Shown: positions 26,079-34,394 of the stretch, piece by piece
Position numbering within the stretch: position 1 is the first letter of the stretch
How the letters are laid out: each line of letters begins with the position of its first letter
Assembly (NCBI RefSeq): GCF_040548735.1
Contig: NZ_JBEPSD010000001.1
Span: forward strand, 930,001-994,000
Length of the DNA stretch: 64,000 bases
From: Rhodanobacter soli
GTDB taxonomy: Bacteria; Pseudomonadota; Gammaproteobacteria; Xanthomonadales; Rhodanobacteraceae
Direction of reading: 5' to 3'
Position numbers and translations under genes: made by a program
The notes under the pieces: generated by a model
Database searches by the model: none
The model's input: the letters and a program-made list of their open reading frames with translations, nothing else
Told to the model about the DNA's origin: nothing

Positions 26079-27197
26079 ATGATTGCAAGCCGCACACGAC
26101 AGCGCCTCAAGGAGGAGTGGCTGCTGTGGTTGTTCGCGGCGCTGGCGATCACGCTGGCGGTGCTCGACCCGCAGCCGCTGGCGAGCTATCGGCACTGGTT
26201 GCAGTTGCCGACCCTGGCCGGCCTGATGGGTCTGCTGATCGCGATCCAGGGCATCCGCGACAGCGGACTGGTGCAGCATGCGGCGGTGGCCGTGGTGGCG
26301 CGCGCGCATTCGCTGCGCAGCCTGGGCCTGTTGCTGGTGTCCGCGACGGCGCTGCTGTCGATGGTGCTGACCAACGACGTGAGCCTGTTCCTGATCGTGC
26401 CGCTGACCCTGGCGATCGGCGCCATCTCGAACCTGCCGGTGCTGCGCATGGTGGTGCTGGAGGCGCTGGCGGTAAACGCGGGTTCCACCCTGAGCCCGAT
26501 CGGCAACCCGCAGAACCTGCTGCTGTGGCAGCACTCGCAACTGCCGTTCCTGCATTTCGTGGCGGCCATGCTGCCGGCCGCGACGGTGATGTTCGTGCTG
26601 GTGGCGGCGTTCGCCTGGCTGTGGTTGCCGCGCGATCGCGTGGCGTTGAGCCCGGAACGGATCGACGGCATCGTGGCTTCGACCCGCCTCGGCGCGTGCT
26701 CGATGGCCGCGCTGGTCGGCATGGTGCTGATGATGGAATACGGCCAGGCGCCGCTGGGCGCGCTGCTGTTGCTGGCGCTGTTCGCGCTGCTGGCGCGGTC
26801 GAGCCTGGCGCGGATCGACTGGCTGCTGCTGCTCACGTTCGCCGCGATCTTCCTGGGCCTCGGCCATTTCGCGAACTTGCCCCTGGTGCACCAGGCGCTG
26901 GACCGGCTCGACTTCGGCCAGCCGCTGACGCTGTACGCCAGCGGCATCGTCGCCTCGCAGCTGATCAGCAACGTGCCGGCGACAGTGCTGCTGCTCGAAC
27001 GCGCGCCCGACGCGATCGCGCTGGCGGTGGCGGTGAACGTGGGCGGCTTCGGCGTGGCGATCGGTTCGCTGGCGAACCTGATCGCGCTGCGCCTAGCGAA
27101 GCAGCCGCATGGACTGCGGCTGCTGCACCTGGTGTCAATTCCGTTCCTGCTGGTGTGCGCGCCGCTGGTGTACCTGGCCTGGCGCTGGCTGGGCTGA
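26079..27197 (+). CDS. Ion transporter of the ArsB/NhaD/SLC13 superfamily
   Basis: The 372-residue protein has about ten membrane helices. The motifs LTNDVSLFLIVPL, TLSPIGNPQNLLLW and QLISNVPATVLLLE are the paired hairpin and unwound-helix signatures of this superfamily (SNVP and GNPQN). Members exchange arsenite, sodium or dicarboxylates; the sequence does not say which. It starts 55 bases after ybbP on the same strand and ends ten bases before a convergent gene. Confidence 0.85.
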   Translation: MIASRTRQRLKEEWLLWLFAALAITLAVLDPQPLASYRHWLQLPTLAGLMGLLIAIQGIRDSGLVQHAAVAVVARAHSLRSLGLLLVSATALLSMVLTNDVSLFLIVPLTLAIGAISNLPVLRMVVLEALAVNAGSTLSPIGNPQNLLLWQHSQLPFLHFVAAMLPAATVMFVLVAAFAWLWLPRDRVALSPERIDGIVASTRLGACSMAALVGMVLMMEYGQAPLGALLLLALFALLARSSLARIDWLLLLTFAAIFLGLGHFANLPLVHQALDRLDFGQPLTLYASGIVASQLISNVPATVLLLERAPDAIALAVAVNVGGFGVAIGSLANLIALRLAKQPHGLRLLHLVSIPFLLVCAPLVYLAWRWLG

Positions 27198-27207
27198 CGG
27201 CCCGCGC

Positions 27208-27984
27208 TCAATCGTCGTCGTGCGGCACGCTGACCTTGCCCTTCACGCCGGAGTGGTTGACGTCGCCGCTGCCCTTGGCGCCGAGGCTGAAATCGCCGCC
27301 GACGTCGCTCACCTCGAGGTCGCCGGAACCCAGCGTATCGGCGTGCACGCTGCCGCCCACGTTGCGCAACGTGACGTCGCCGGAGCCGATGCTGCCGACG
27401 CGGGCGTCGCCCTTGATGCCTTCGGCCTTGAAGTCGCCGGAGCCCACCGAGCCCAGGTCCAGGCTGCCGATGTCGGTAGCGCTGACGTCGCCCGAACCCA
27501 CGCTGGTGCCGAACTTGCCGGATACCTGGCGCACGTGCAGGTCGCCCGAGCCCACGCTGGTCTGCAGCTGCTGCACGCCGCTGACGTCGGCGTCGCCGGA
27601 GCCCACGCGCACGGTGACCGGCAGGTTGGCCGGCAGTTGCACGGTGACGTCGAGACTCGAATAGGAATTGCCGCCGAACAGGCTGAAGCTGAAACCGCCG
27701 GTGTTGCCGATATCGATCAGCAGCTGGTCGCCTTCGCGCCGCTGAGTGACCTGCAGCTTGTCCAGCATCGCCTGCTCGGAGGCACAGGCGCGACCGGTGA
27801 GGGTGAGGCCCCTGGCGCTGTCGCTGCCGGTCAGGTGCAGATCCTGGCTGTTCACATCGATCTGCACGCTGCGTACGCCGGCGAGATCGAGCTGCAGGTT
27901 GCGCGGTGCCTCGTACCTGCACGGGCTGGCGGCGAAGGCCGCGATCGGAGCGAGCAGCAGGGCTGCGGTGAAAAGACGGCGCAT
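27208..27984 (-). CDS. Exported DUF4097/DUF2807-type repeat protein (beta-solenoid)
   Basis: The 258-residue protein has a signal peptide (residues 1-18, AAFAAS) and an N-terminal beta domain. From about residue 125 it carries seven GSGD repeats spaced 17-25 residues apart (VGSGDADV, VGSGDLHV, VGSGDVSA and so on), giving a predicted right-handed beta-solenoid. A strong AAGGAG ribosome site marks the start. Such proteins are widespread in Lysobacterales but have no settled function; adhesion or envelope stress roles are guesses. Confidence 0.85.
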   Translation of the reverse strand: MRRLFTAALLLAPIAAFAASPCRYEAPRNLQLDLAGVRSVQIDVNSQDLHLTGSDSARGLTLTGRACASEQAMLDKLQVTQRREGDQLLIDIGNTGGFSFSLFGGNSYSSLDVTVQLPANLPVTVRVGSGDADVSGVQQLQTSVGSGDLHVRQVSGKFGTSVGSGDVSATDIGSLDLGSVGSGDFKAEGIKGDARVGSIGSGDVTLRNVGGSVHADTLGSGDLEVSDVGGDFSLGAKGSGDVNHSGVKGKVSVPHDDD

Positions 27985-28123
27985 GGAACTCTCCTTGGGT
28001 TGTCGACCTGTCTGGGATGCGGCCGGCCGCAAAAGGGTTGCAAGCCTGACGGGAGCATGAACGCCCCGGTCAACGTGCCTGAGCCGGCCGCGTTCTCCAG
28101 TCTACCTACCGAGGAGACACACC

Positions 28124-28621
28124 ATGCACCGCAAAACCCTGCTTGCTTCCGCGCTGGCCGTGCTGATCGCCGGATCGACCTCGTTCGTGATGGCGCAGAA
28201 TACGCCGCCGGCGCCGTCGCCAACCCCATCCGCGATGGCCGGCAAGGACATGCGCGCGCATCACGGCGACCGTGGTGACCACGGCATGCGCATGCACCGC
28301 TTCGACCACCGGCGCAACGGCGTGATCGGCGACCTACGCGGCCTGGAGCGGCTGTACATGCAATCCGGCCGCAGCAAGGAGATGGCGTCGGTCTACAACG
28401 ACGTGCTGGCCAAGTCGCAAGATCCGCACGTGCGCGACTACGTCTACAAGCGCCTGGCCCGCCTGCAGGCGCAGCCGGCCAACGTCGACCAGGCGATCGC
28501 CACGCTGCGCAAGGGGCTGGACGAGAACCTGGCCAACGAGGCGAAGATGCGTGCCGAGCGCGAGAAGATGCGCGCTGCCTGGCAGCAGCGTGCCGACAAG
28601 ACGGCGCCGGCGGCCAAGTAA
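28124..28621 (+). CDS. Exported His-rich helical protein of unknown function
   Basis: The 165-residue protein has a clear signal peptide (cut near residue 24, VMAQN), a Pro-rich spacer and a His/Arg/Met-rich patch (residues 40-62, with HHGDRGDHGMRMHRFDHRR). A charged helical region follows with a TPR-like feel (SVYNDVLAKSQDPHVRDYVYKRL). A GAGGAG ribosome site precedes the ATG. The His patch suggests metal binding, but no family is recognised. It is a single gene ending at a strong symmetrical hairpin. Confidence 0.75.
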   Translation: MHRKTLLASALAVLIAGSTSFVMAQNTPPAPSPTPSAMAGKDMRAHHGDRGDHGMRMHRFDHRRNGVIGDLRGLERLYMQSGRSKEMASVYNDVLAKSQDPHVRDYVYKRLARLQAQPANVDQAIATLRKGLDENLANEAKMRAEREKMRAAWQQRADKTAPAAK

Positions 28622-28639
28622 CTTCCACGAAAGTCCACG

Positions 28640-28672
28640 ACCTGCGCGATGGCCAGGCGCCATCGCGCAGGT
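28640..28672. terminator. Symmetrical hairpin between convergent genes
   Basis: A perfect 13-bp inverted repeat (28640-28652 with 28660-28672, loop seven bases) fills the 51-base gap between the His-rich protein gene and mazG. No long T-run follows, so it may act in both directions as a structural barrier rather than a classic terminator. Confidence 0.6.
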
Positions 28673-29485
28673 TCAGGGTTTGCGTTCCGCCTGCTTGGCG
28701 CGCTGCCACAGCTGTTCCTGCTCGCCCAGCGTGCGTTCGCCGAACGCCGCGCCGTCGGCCGCCGCCAACTGCTCCATCCGGCGGAAACGCCGTTCGAATT
28801 TCGCATTGGCGTGCCGCAACGCTTGCGAGAAATCGACGCCGGCGTGACGTGCCAGGTTCACCATCACGAACAGCACGTCGCCGATCTCGTCCTGCAAACG
28901 CGCCGGATCGGCGCCGTTGGCAAACTCCGCGCGCACCTCGTCCACTTCCTCGGCCAGCTTGGCCAGCACCGGCGCGGGATCGGGCCAGGCGAAACCGGTG
29001 GCAGCAGCGCGCTGCTGCAGCTTCTGCGCCCGCTTCCATTCCGGCAGGCCCGCCGAGATGCCCGCCAGTGCGCTGGCGTCGGCCGGCTCGCCCTTGTCCG
29101 CGCGCTCGGCCGTCTTGATCTCTTCCCACGCCTGCATCTGCGCCGCCAGGTCGGCATAGCGCACGTCGCCGAAAACGTGCGGATGGCGTCGCAGCATCTT
29201 GGCGCTGATCGCGTGGGCGACATCGGCAAAACCGAACAGGCCTTGCTCGGCCGCCATCTGCGCGTGGAACACCACCTGCAGCAGCAGGTCGCCCAACTCG
29301 TCGCGCAGGTCGTGCCAGTCGCGACGGTCGATCGCGTCGGCGACTTCGTAGGCTTCCTCGATCGTGTACGCCGCGATCGAGGCGAAATCCTGCTGCACGT
29401 CCCACGGGCAGCCCCGCTCGGGATCGCGCAGGCGCGCCATGATCGCGAGCAGGTCGTCCAGACTGTGCCGGGCCGGTTCGCTCAT
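28673..29485 (-). CDS. mazG: Nucleoside triphosphate pyrophosphohydrolase MazG
   Basis: The 270-residue protein has the two tandem MazG domains of the E. coli type. The first (about 10-115) carries CPWDVQQ, EEAYEV and the metal-binding EELGDLLLQV-like segment DELGDLLLQVVFHA. The second (about 165-260) carries EEVDEVRAE and DEIGDVLFVMVNLARH. It hydrolyses NTPs and dNTPs to NMPs plus pyrophosphate. It overlaps cysQ by four bases (ATGA) and is the last gene of a phosphate-hydrolase operon. Confidence 0.95.
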   Translation of the reverse strand: MSEPARHSLDDLLAIMARLRDPERGCPWDVQQDFASIAAYTIEEAYEVADAIDRRDWHDLRDELGDLLLQVVFHAQMAAEQGLFGFADVAHAISAKMLRRHPHVFGDVRYADLAAQMQAWEEIKTAERADKGEPADASALAGISAGLPEWKRAQKLQQRAAATGFAWPDPAPVLAKLAEEVDEVRAEFANGADPARLQDEIGDVLFVMVNLARHAGVDFSQALRHANAKFERRFRRMEQLAAADGAAFGERTLGEQEQLWQRAKQAERKP

Positions 29486-30303
29486 GGCGCCTGCAACCGT
29501 GCGGCCCAGTCGATCGTGCCGTCGCCGACGGCGATGAATTCGGGATTCAGCAGCGACTCGCCGCGGTTGTAGCGGAACGGCTGGCCAGCCAGGTCGAGCA
29601 CCGCGCCGCCGGCCTCGTCCAGCACGCATTGCGCGGCGGCGGTGTCCCATTCGCTGGTGAGGCCGAGGCGCAGATAAACGTCCGCCGCTCCACGCGCGAT
29701 CAGGCAGAACTTCAGCGACGAGCCCAGCGGCACCAACTGGTAATCGCTGCCGATCAACCGCTGCAGCACGCTGCCCTGCGCGCCGCCATGCGAACGGCTG
29801 CCGGCCACCAGCGGCGGTTGTCCCAGCGGGCGCGTGCGAATGCGTTGCCAGGGGCCATCGGCCTGTGTCTGCAGCCAGGCGCCCTGCCCCAGCGCGGCGA
29901 CATACAGCTCGCCGCTGACCGGCGCCAGCACCACGCCGAGCACGCTGCGGTGCTCGTCGATGAGGGCGATGTTGACGGTGAATTCGCCGTTGCGCTTGAC
30001 GAACTCGCGCGTGCCGTCGAGCGGATCGACCAGCCAGTAGCGGGACCAGTGCCGGCGCTCGGACCACGGCAAGGCCTTCGCTTCTTCCGACAGCACCGGA
30101 AGTACCGGTTCAAGCGCGGCCAGGCCGGCCATGATGACCTGCTGGGCGGCCAGGTCGGCGGCGGTCAGCGGCGACGCGTCCGCCTTGGTCTGCACCGCGA
30201 AATCGCTGTGGTAGACCTCGAGGATGGCCGCGCCGGCGGCACGGGCGATCGCGCCGACCTGCCGGGCCAGCTCGGGTGGCGTACTTCCGGGCGGCATGCT
30301 CAT
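29482..30303 (-). CDS. cysQ: 3'(2'),5'-bisphosphate nucleotidase CysQ
   Basis: The 273-residue enzyme of the inositol-phosphatase superfamily has the metal sites SEEAK (near residue 70), WLVDPLDGTREF and SEWDTAAAQCVLDEAGG. It removes the 3' phosphate from PAP, the by-product of sulfate assimilation, keeping that pathway running. It overlaps nudE and mazG by four bases at either end, so all three are translated together. The window's cysPTWA operon supplies sulfate for the same pathway. Confidence 0.94.
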   Translation of the reverse strand: MSMPPGSTPPELARQVGAIARAAGAAILEVYHSDFAVQTKADASPLTAADLAAQQVIMAGLAALEPVLPVLSEEAKALPWSERRHWSRYWLVDPLDGTREFVKRNGEFTVNIALIDEHRSVLGVVLAPVSGELYVAALGQGAWLQTQADGPWQRIRTRPLGQPPLVAGSRSHGGAQGSVLQRLIGSDYQLVPLGSSLKFCLIARGAADVYLRLGLTSEWDTAAAQCVLDEAGGAVLDLAGQPFRYNRGESLLNPEFIAVGDGTIDWAARLQAP

Positions 30304-30857
30304 GTGCGCTGGAAACGCCCGGCGAGATACTCGCGGGCCATGAACAGCGCGGCGATCGAACGCCCCTCGGTCACGTCGTCGCGACCGAGCAAGGTGTGCA
30401 GTTCGGACATCTTCCACGGCACCACTTCGAGTTCTTCCGGCTCGTCGCCGGCCAGCTTCTCGGGGTATAGGTCCTGCGCCAGCACCACATGCGCCATGTG
30501 CGTCATGTACGACGGCGACAGCGACAGGTTGTGCAGGATCTTCAGCTTGTGCGCGCCGTAGCCGATCTCTTCCTTCAGCTCGCGCTCGGCACCCTGCTCG
30601 GCGGTTTCGTCCTGATCGAGCCGGCCCTTCGGCAGGCCGAGCTCGTAGCGGCCGACGCCGCCGCCATACTCGCGCACCAGCAGCACGGTGTCGTCGTCCA
30701 GCATCGGCACGATGATCACCGCGCCCAGGCCGCTGCCTTTCAATCGTTCGTAGGTGCGGCGCACGCCGTTGGAGAACTCCAGGTCGAGCTGCTCGACCTG
30801 CAGAAACCGGCTGTCGCTGACGTCACGCGTGGCATGGATGATCGGTAGCTTGGGCAT
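30300..30857 (-). CDS. nudE: NudE-type ADP-sugar/NADH Nudix hydrolase
   Basis: The 185-residue Nudix enzyme has the box GLPKGRLDQDETAEQGAERELKEEIGYG (Nudix signature GX5EX7REUXEEXGU, residues about 75-97). Flanking sequence fits NudE, which cleaves ADP-ribose, AP3A and NADH. It overlaps cysQ by four bases, the same nudE-cysQ pairing found in many gammaproteobacteria. Confidence 0.94.
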   Translation of the reverse strand: MPKLPIIHATRDVSDSRFLQVEQLDLEFSNGVRRTYERLKGSGLGAVIIVPMLDDDTVLLVREYGGGVGRYELGLPKGRLDQDETAEQGAERELKEEIGYGAHKLKILHNLSLSPSYMTHMAHVVLAQDLYPEKLAGDEPEELEVVPWKMSELHTLLGRDDVTEGRSIAALFMAREYLAGRFQRT

Positions 30858-30880
30858 CCGCGCATTCTAGCTCGGGCCGC

Positions 30881-31657
30881 TCAACGCCGCAGACGCGGCA
30901 GGGCCTGCGCGTGGATCGCCGGCGTACCGGCCAGCACGCTGCGCGTGTCCAGCGTCAGCGGCGCGCCGTCCAGGTCGGTGAACACGCCGCCGGCTTCGCG
31001 CACGATCACCGCCAGCGCGGCGACGTCGAGGATGTTCACGTCCGACTCGATCACCAGGTCCAGGCTGCCGCGCGCCAGCAGGTGGTAATGGCAGAAATCG
31101 CCGTAGCCGCGGATCCGGTTGCTGTCGCGGATCAGCGCGCCCAGCGCCTCCCAGCGGGCGTCGCCGGTGAGGCTCTTCACGTTGCCGATGGAGATGGACG
31201 TCTGCGCCATCCCGGTGGTATCCGCCACGTGCACGCGTTCACCGTCGAGCCACGCGCCGGTGCCGGCGCTGGCCCACATCGTCTCGCCGTAGACCGGCGC
31301 GCTGGACACGCCGAGCACCAGCTCGTCGCCATCCATCAACGCGATCTGGGTGGAGAAGAACGGCGTGCGGCGCACGAAGCTCTTGGTACCGTCGAGCGGA
31401 TCGACCAGCCACAGCAGGCCGCCGCGCTCACCGTCCAGGCCGAACTCCTCGCCATAGATCGAGGCCTGCGGCAGCGCCGCCTGCAGGATCCGCCGGATCG
31501 CCTGCTCGGCCTCGCGGTCGGCGACCGTCACCGGGGTTGCATCGGACTTCAGCTCCACCTCGACGCCGCGCCGCCAGTAGTGCCTGATCACGTCGGCCGC
31601 GGCCGCAGCGGCCTCGCGTGCGGCCGCCAGGGCCGTTGCGGCGATATCCGGGTTCAT
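30881..31657 (-). CDS. Inositol-monophosphatase family phosphatase (possibly histidinol-phosphatase HisN-like)
   Basis: The 258-residue enzyme has YGEEFG, WLVDPLDGTKSF and NILDVAALAVIVREAGG, the three metal/substrate motifs of the superfamily. The last motif lacks the usual Trp before Asp. It is a paralogue of the CysQ encoded two genes downstream. HisN-type histidinol-phosphatases have this layout, but inositol or other sugar phosphates are possible substrates. It lies 16 bases after gspN and 23 bases before nudE. Confidence 0.88.
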   Translation of the reverse strand: MNPDIAATALAAAREAAAAAADVIRHYWRRGVEVELKSDATPVTVADREAEQAIRRILQAALPQASIYGEEFGLDGERGGLLWLVDPLDGTKSFVRRTPFFSTQIALMDGDELVLGVSSAPVYGETMWASAGTGAWLDGERVHVADTTGMAQTSISIGNVKSLTGDARWEALGALIRDSNRIRGYGDFCHYHLLARGSLDLVIESDVNILDVAALAVIVREAGGVFTDLDGAPLTLDTRSVLAGTPAIHAQALPRLRR

Positions 31658-31673
31658 GCTCGTCTCGCGTCCT

Positions 31674-32483
31674 TCAGTTCGTGGATGGGGCCGGCGCGCT
31701 GCCGGCCAGTCCGCCGCGGCGCCGGATGTGCACGCTGCCGTCGGCCGCCGGCGGACCCAGCCTGGCCAGCCAGCGGCGCAATGCCGGGTCAGTCTGTCGG
31801 GCGCGCAGCGTCGCGTCCAGTCGCCAGCCAAGCGGGCTCAGTTGCAGCTCGCCATCGGCGTGCAGCGTGCCGTGCCCGTCGTCGTGCAGTTGCGCTCGTA
31901 TCACCCCACTCTGCGCGCTCGCCTGTGCCTGCAGCGTGCCCAGCACCACGTCGCCGTCGCGCGTGCGCATGAGCGCCTGCGGCCATTGCGCCTGCGCCTG
32001 TAGTTGCAGGGGCCAGCCGCCCTGCAGCAGGGCGCGGTCGATCCTCACTTGCAGTTCGCCGCGTGGCTGCCCCCAGGGCGACACCGCGCCATGGGCCAAC
32101 GCCGAAAGCTTTGCACGTACATTCGCGCCGCTCACCTCGACTTGGCCGTCCGGCAGCCGCCGGACTCCGCCGGAAAACGCGAGTTGCGGCCCTTCAAATT
32201 GCAACTGCAGCCGCACCTGACCGAGCAGGGCGCGACGCGACAACTGCCACTGCAACTGCCCCAGCGCCTGCCCGTCGACGGCCAGCACCTCGTCGGCCCG
32301 GCCCTGCCACAGCGTGCCCTGCACCCGCTGCAGATGCAGCCCGTGCAGCTGCGGCTCGATCCACGGCAGCGCCCAGCGTGCCGGCAGGAACCACAGCAGC
32401 ACGGCCGCGGCCAGCGCCAGCATGCCGAGGCCGATCAGGCATTTTCGCAGTGGCTTCAAGCATCGATTCCCGGAATGATCCAT
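31674..32483 (-). CDS. gspN: Type II secretion system protein N (GspN/XpsN-like)
   Basis: The 269-residue protein has a basic N-tail, one membrane helix (about 14-36, GLGMLALAAAVLLWFLPARWALPW) and a periplasmic beta-rich domain with LQRVQGTLWQGRADEV, the GspN signature. GspN is the inner-membrane platform component that contacts the secretin in some type II secretion systems. No other gsp gene is in the window, so it is detached from its cluster. It leads an operon with four phosphate-hydrolase genes and is divergent from bioA, 43 bases away. Confidence 0.87.
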   Translation of the reverse strand: MDHSGNRCLKPLRKCLIGLGMLALAAAVLLWFLPARWALPWIEPQLHGLHLQRVQGTLWQGRADEVLAVDGQALGQLQWQLSRRALLGQVRLQLQFEGPQLAFSGGVRRLPDGQVEVSGANVRAKLSALAHGAVSPWGQPRGELQVRIDRALLQGGWPLQLQAQAQWPQALMRTRDGDVVLGTLQAQASAQSGVIRAQLHDDGHGTLHADGELQLSPLGWRLDATLRARQTDPALRRWLARLGPPAADGSVHIRRRGGLAGSAPAPSTN

Positions 32484-32526
32484 GCGCGGACTTGAGCGCC
32501 CGTCGCGCAGCGCCGATGATAGCCGG

Positions 32527-33891
32527 ATGAACAACCCCGCAAGCGGCAACGCCGCACTCGCCGCGCGCGACCTGCGACACGTCTGGCACCCCTGCACGCA
32601 GATGCACGACCACGAGAGCGTACCGATGGTGCCGATCGTGCGCGGCGAAGGCGCCTGGCTGATCGACGCCGACGGCCGACGCTACCTGGACGGCATCAGT
32701 TCGTGGTGGACCAACCTGTTCGGCCACGCCAACCCGCGCATCGCCGCGGCGCTGGCCGGACAGGCGCGCACGCTCGAACACGTGATCTTTGCCGGCTTCA
32801 CCCATGAACCGGCCATCGAACTGGCCGAGGAACTGGTGCGGATCACGCCGCCCGGACTGGACCGGGTGTTCTACGCCGACAACGGTTCGGCGGCGATCGA
32901 GGTGGCGCTGAAGATGAGCTTCCACTACTGGCTCAACCAGGGCCATGGCGAGAAGACCCGCTTCATCGCGCTCACCGGCAGCTATCACGGCGAAACGCTG
33001 GGCGCGCTCTCGGTCAGCGACGTGGCGTTGTATCGCAAGACCTACGCGCCGCTGCTGCTGACCCCGTTCCTGGCGCCGTCGCCGGACGCGTACGAAGGCG
33101 AGCCCGGCGAGTCATCGGAACAGACGGCCAAACGCCGCCTCGGCGAACTGCGCTCGCTGCTGGAACGGCATGCACACGAAACCTGCGCGGTGATCGTCGA
33201 GCCGCTGGTGCAGTGCGCCGGCGGCATGCGCATGTATCACCCCGGTTACCTGACCGGCCTGCGTGCGCTGTGCGACGAGTTTGCGGTGCACTTCATCGCC
33301 GACGAGATCGCGGTGGGCTTCGGCCGCACCGGCACGTTGTTCGCCTGCGAGCAAGCCAGCGCGACGCCGGATTTCATGTGCCTGTCGAAAGGCCTCACCG
33401 GCGGCTTCCTGCCGTTGTCGGCGGTGCTCACCAGCGAACGGATCTACCAGGCGTTCTACGCCGAGTACAGCGCCGGCAAGGCGTTCCTGCATTCGCACAG
33501 CTACACCGGCAACCCGCTGGCCTGCCGGGTGGCGCTGGAGACGCTGGCGATCTTTCGCGACGAGCCGGTGCTGGAGCGCAACCGCCAGCTGGCCGCCAGC
33601 CTGGCCCGGCGGCTGGAACCGTTACGCGCGCATCAGCACGTCGCCGACGTGCGCCAGACCGGCATGATCGCGGCGATCGAGCTGGTCGCCGACAAGGCCA
33701 GCCGGCGACCGTATCCCGCGGCGGAGCGACGCGGCTTGCGCGTCTACCTGCATGGCCTGCAGCACGGCGTGCTGCTGCGTCCGCTGGGCAACGTGGTGTA
33801 TTTCATGCCGCCCTACGTAGTCGACGCATCGGACATCGACCTGCTGGTCGACACCGCGATCGCCGGGATCGAGCGCGCCGTCGCGGACTGA
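32527..33891 (+). CDS. bioA: Adenosylmethionine-8-amino-7-oxononanoate aminotransferase
   Basis: The 454-residue class III aminotransferase has HVWHPCTQM near the N-terminus (a BioA hallmark), SSWWTNLFGHANPR, FADNGSAAIEVALKM-type segment YADNGSAAIEV, and the PLP Lys288 in LSKGLTGG. It makes diaminopelargonic acid in biotin synthesis. I chose the ATG at 32527; an in-frame ATG 15 codons upstream would overlap the gspN start. No other bio gene is nearby. Confidence 0.95.
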   Translation: MNNPASGNAALAARDLRHVWHPCTQMHDHESVPMVPIVRGEGAWLIDADGRRYLDGISSWWTNLFGHANPRIAAALAGQARTLEHVIFAGFTHEPAIELAEELVRITPPGLDRVFYADNGSAAIEVALKMSFHYWLNQGHGEKTRFIALTGSYHGETLGALSVSDVALYRKTYAPLLLTPFLAPSPDAYEGEPGESSEQTAKRRLGELRSLLERHAHETCAVIVEPLVQCAGGMRMYHPGYLTGLRALCDEFAVHFIADEIAVGFGRTGTLFACEQASATPDFMCLSKGLTGGFLPLSAVLTSERIYQAFYAEYSAGKAFLHSHSYTGNPLACRVALETLAIFRDEPVLERNRQLAASLARRLEPLRAHQHVADVRQTGMIAAIELVADKASRRPYPAAERRGLRVYLHGLQHGVLLRPLGNVVYFMPPYVVDASDIDLLVDTAIAGIERAVAD

Positions 33892-33903
33892 ATCCGGGGC
33901 CGT

Positions 33904-34218
33904 TCAGTGCCCGCGAACGGTGATGCGAGGGTCGAGTTTCTGCAGTGCCCGGCCCAGTTCGGACTCGCCCGTGCGCTGCAGATCCTGCTGGCTGTAACTG
34001 CGTCCGTTCACCGGCAGGCAGTGCCCCTTTTTCACCGGAATCCGGCTGCCGGTATCGCGGATGCAGTTACGGTCGTCCGGCCGAACGGCCTGCTGCGCCG
34101 GCTGCTGACTGGACGATCCGGCGGACGGCGGCGAAGTCGGCGAACCCTGCGCCAGCAGCATGGTGCTTGCGCTGCAAGCTGCCAGCAGCAGGGCGGAAAC
34201 GAAAACGAACCTGGACAT
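33904..34218 (-). CDS. Small exported Pro/Ser-rich protein, unknown function
   Basis: The 104-residue product has a signal peptide (residues 1-23, cut near LLAQG), a Ser/Pro/Gln-rich linker, and a compact C-terminal region with two Cys (NCIRD and GHCLPV), probably a disulfide, followed by SYSQQDLQRTG. A GGAGG ribosome site precedes the ATG. Similar small proteins are annotated as hypothetical in this order. It converges on bioA with a 12-base gap. Confidence 0.75.
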   Translation of the reverse strand: MSRFVFVSALLLAACSASTMLLAQGSPTSPPSAGSSSQQPAQQAVRPDDRNCIRDTGSRIPVKKGHCLPVNGRSYSQQDLQRTGESELGRALQKLDPRITVRGH

Positions 34219-34394
34219 GTGGCCTCCAGCTCGCTGGGGGATGCGGCGAGCGCGCATGGGGAGTGCTGTCCATGCTGATACGACGCGCCAGCAGGTGCAA
34301 GCGGAGGCCCCGGGTCGTCCCGCGGCCATCCGCCGGGACATGTCAGGCGCGCGCCGCGCTATGCTGGGCGGCCGTTCCCGCCCAGCCCGTTCCG

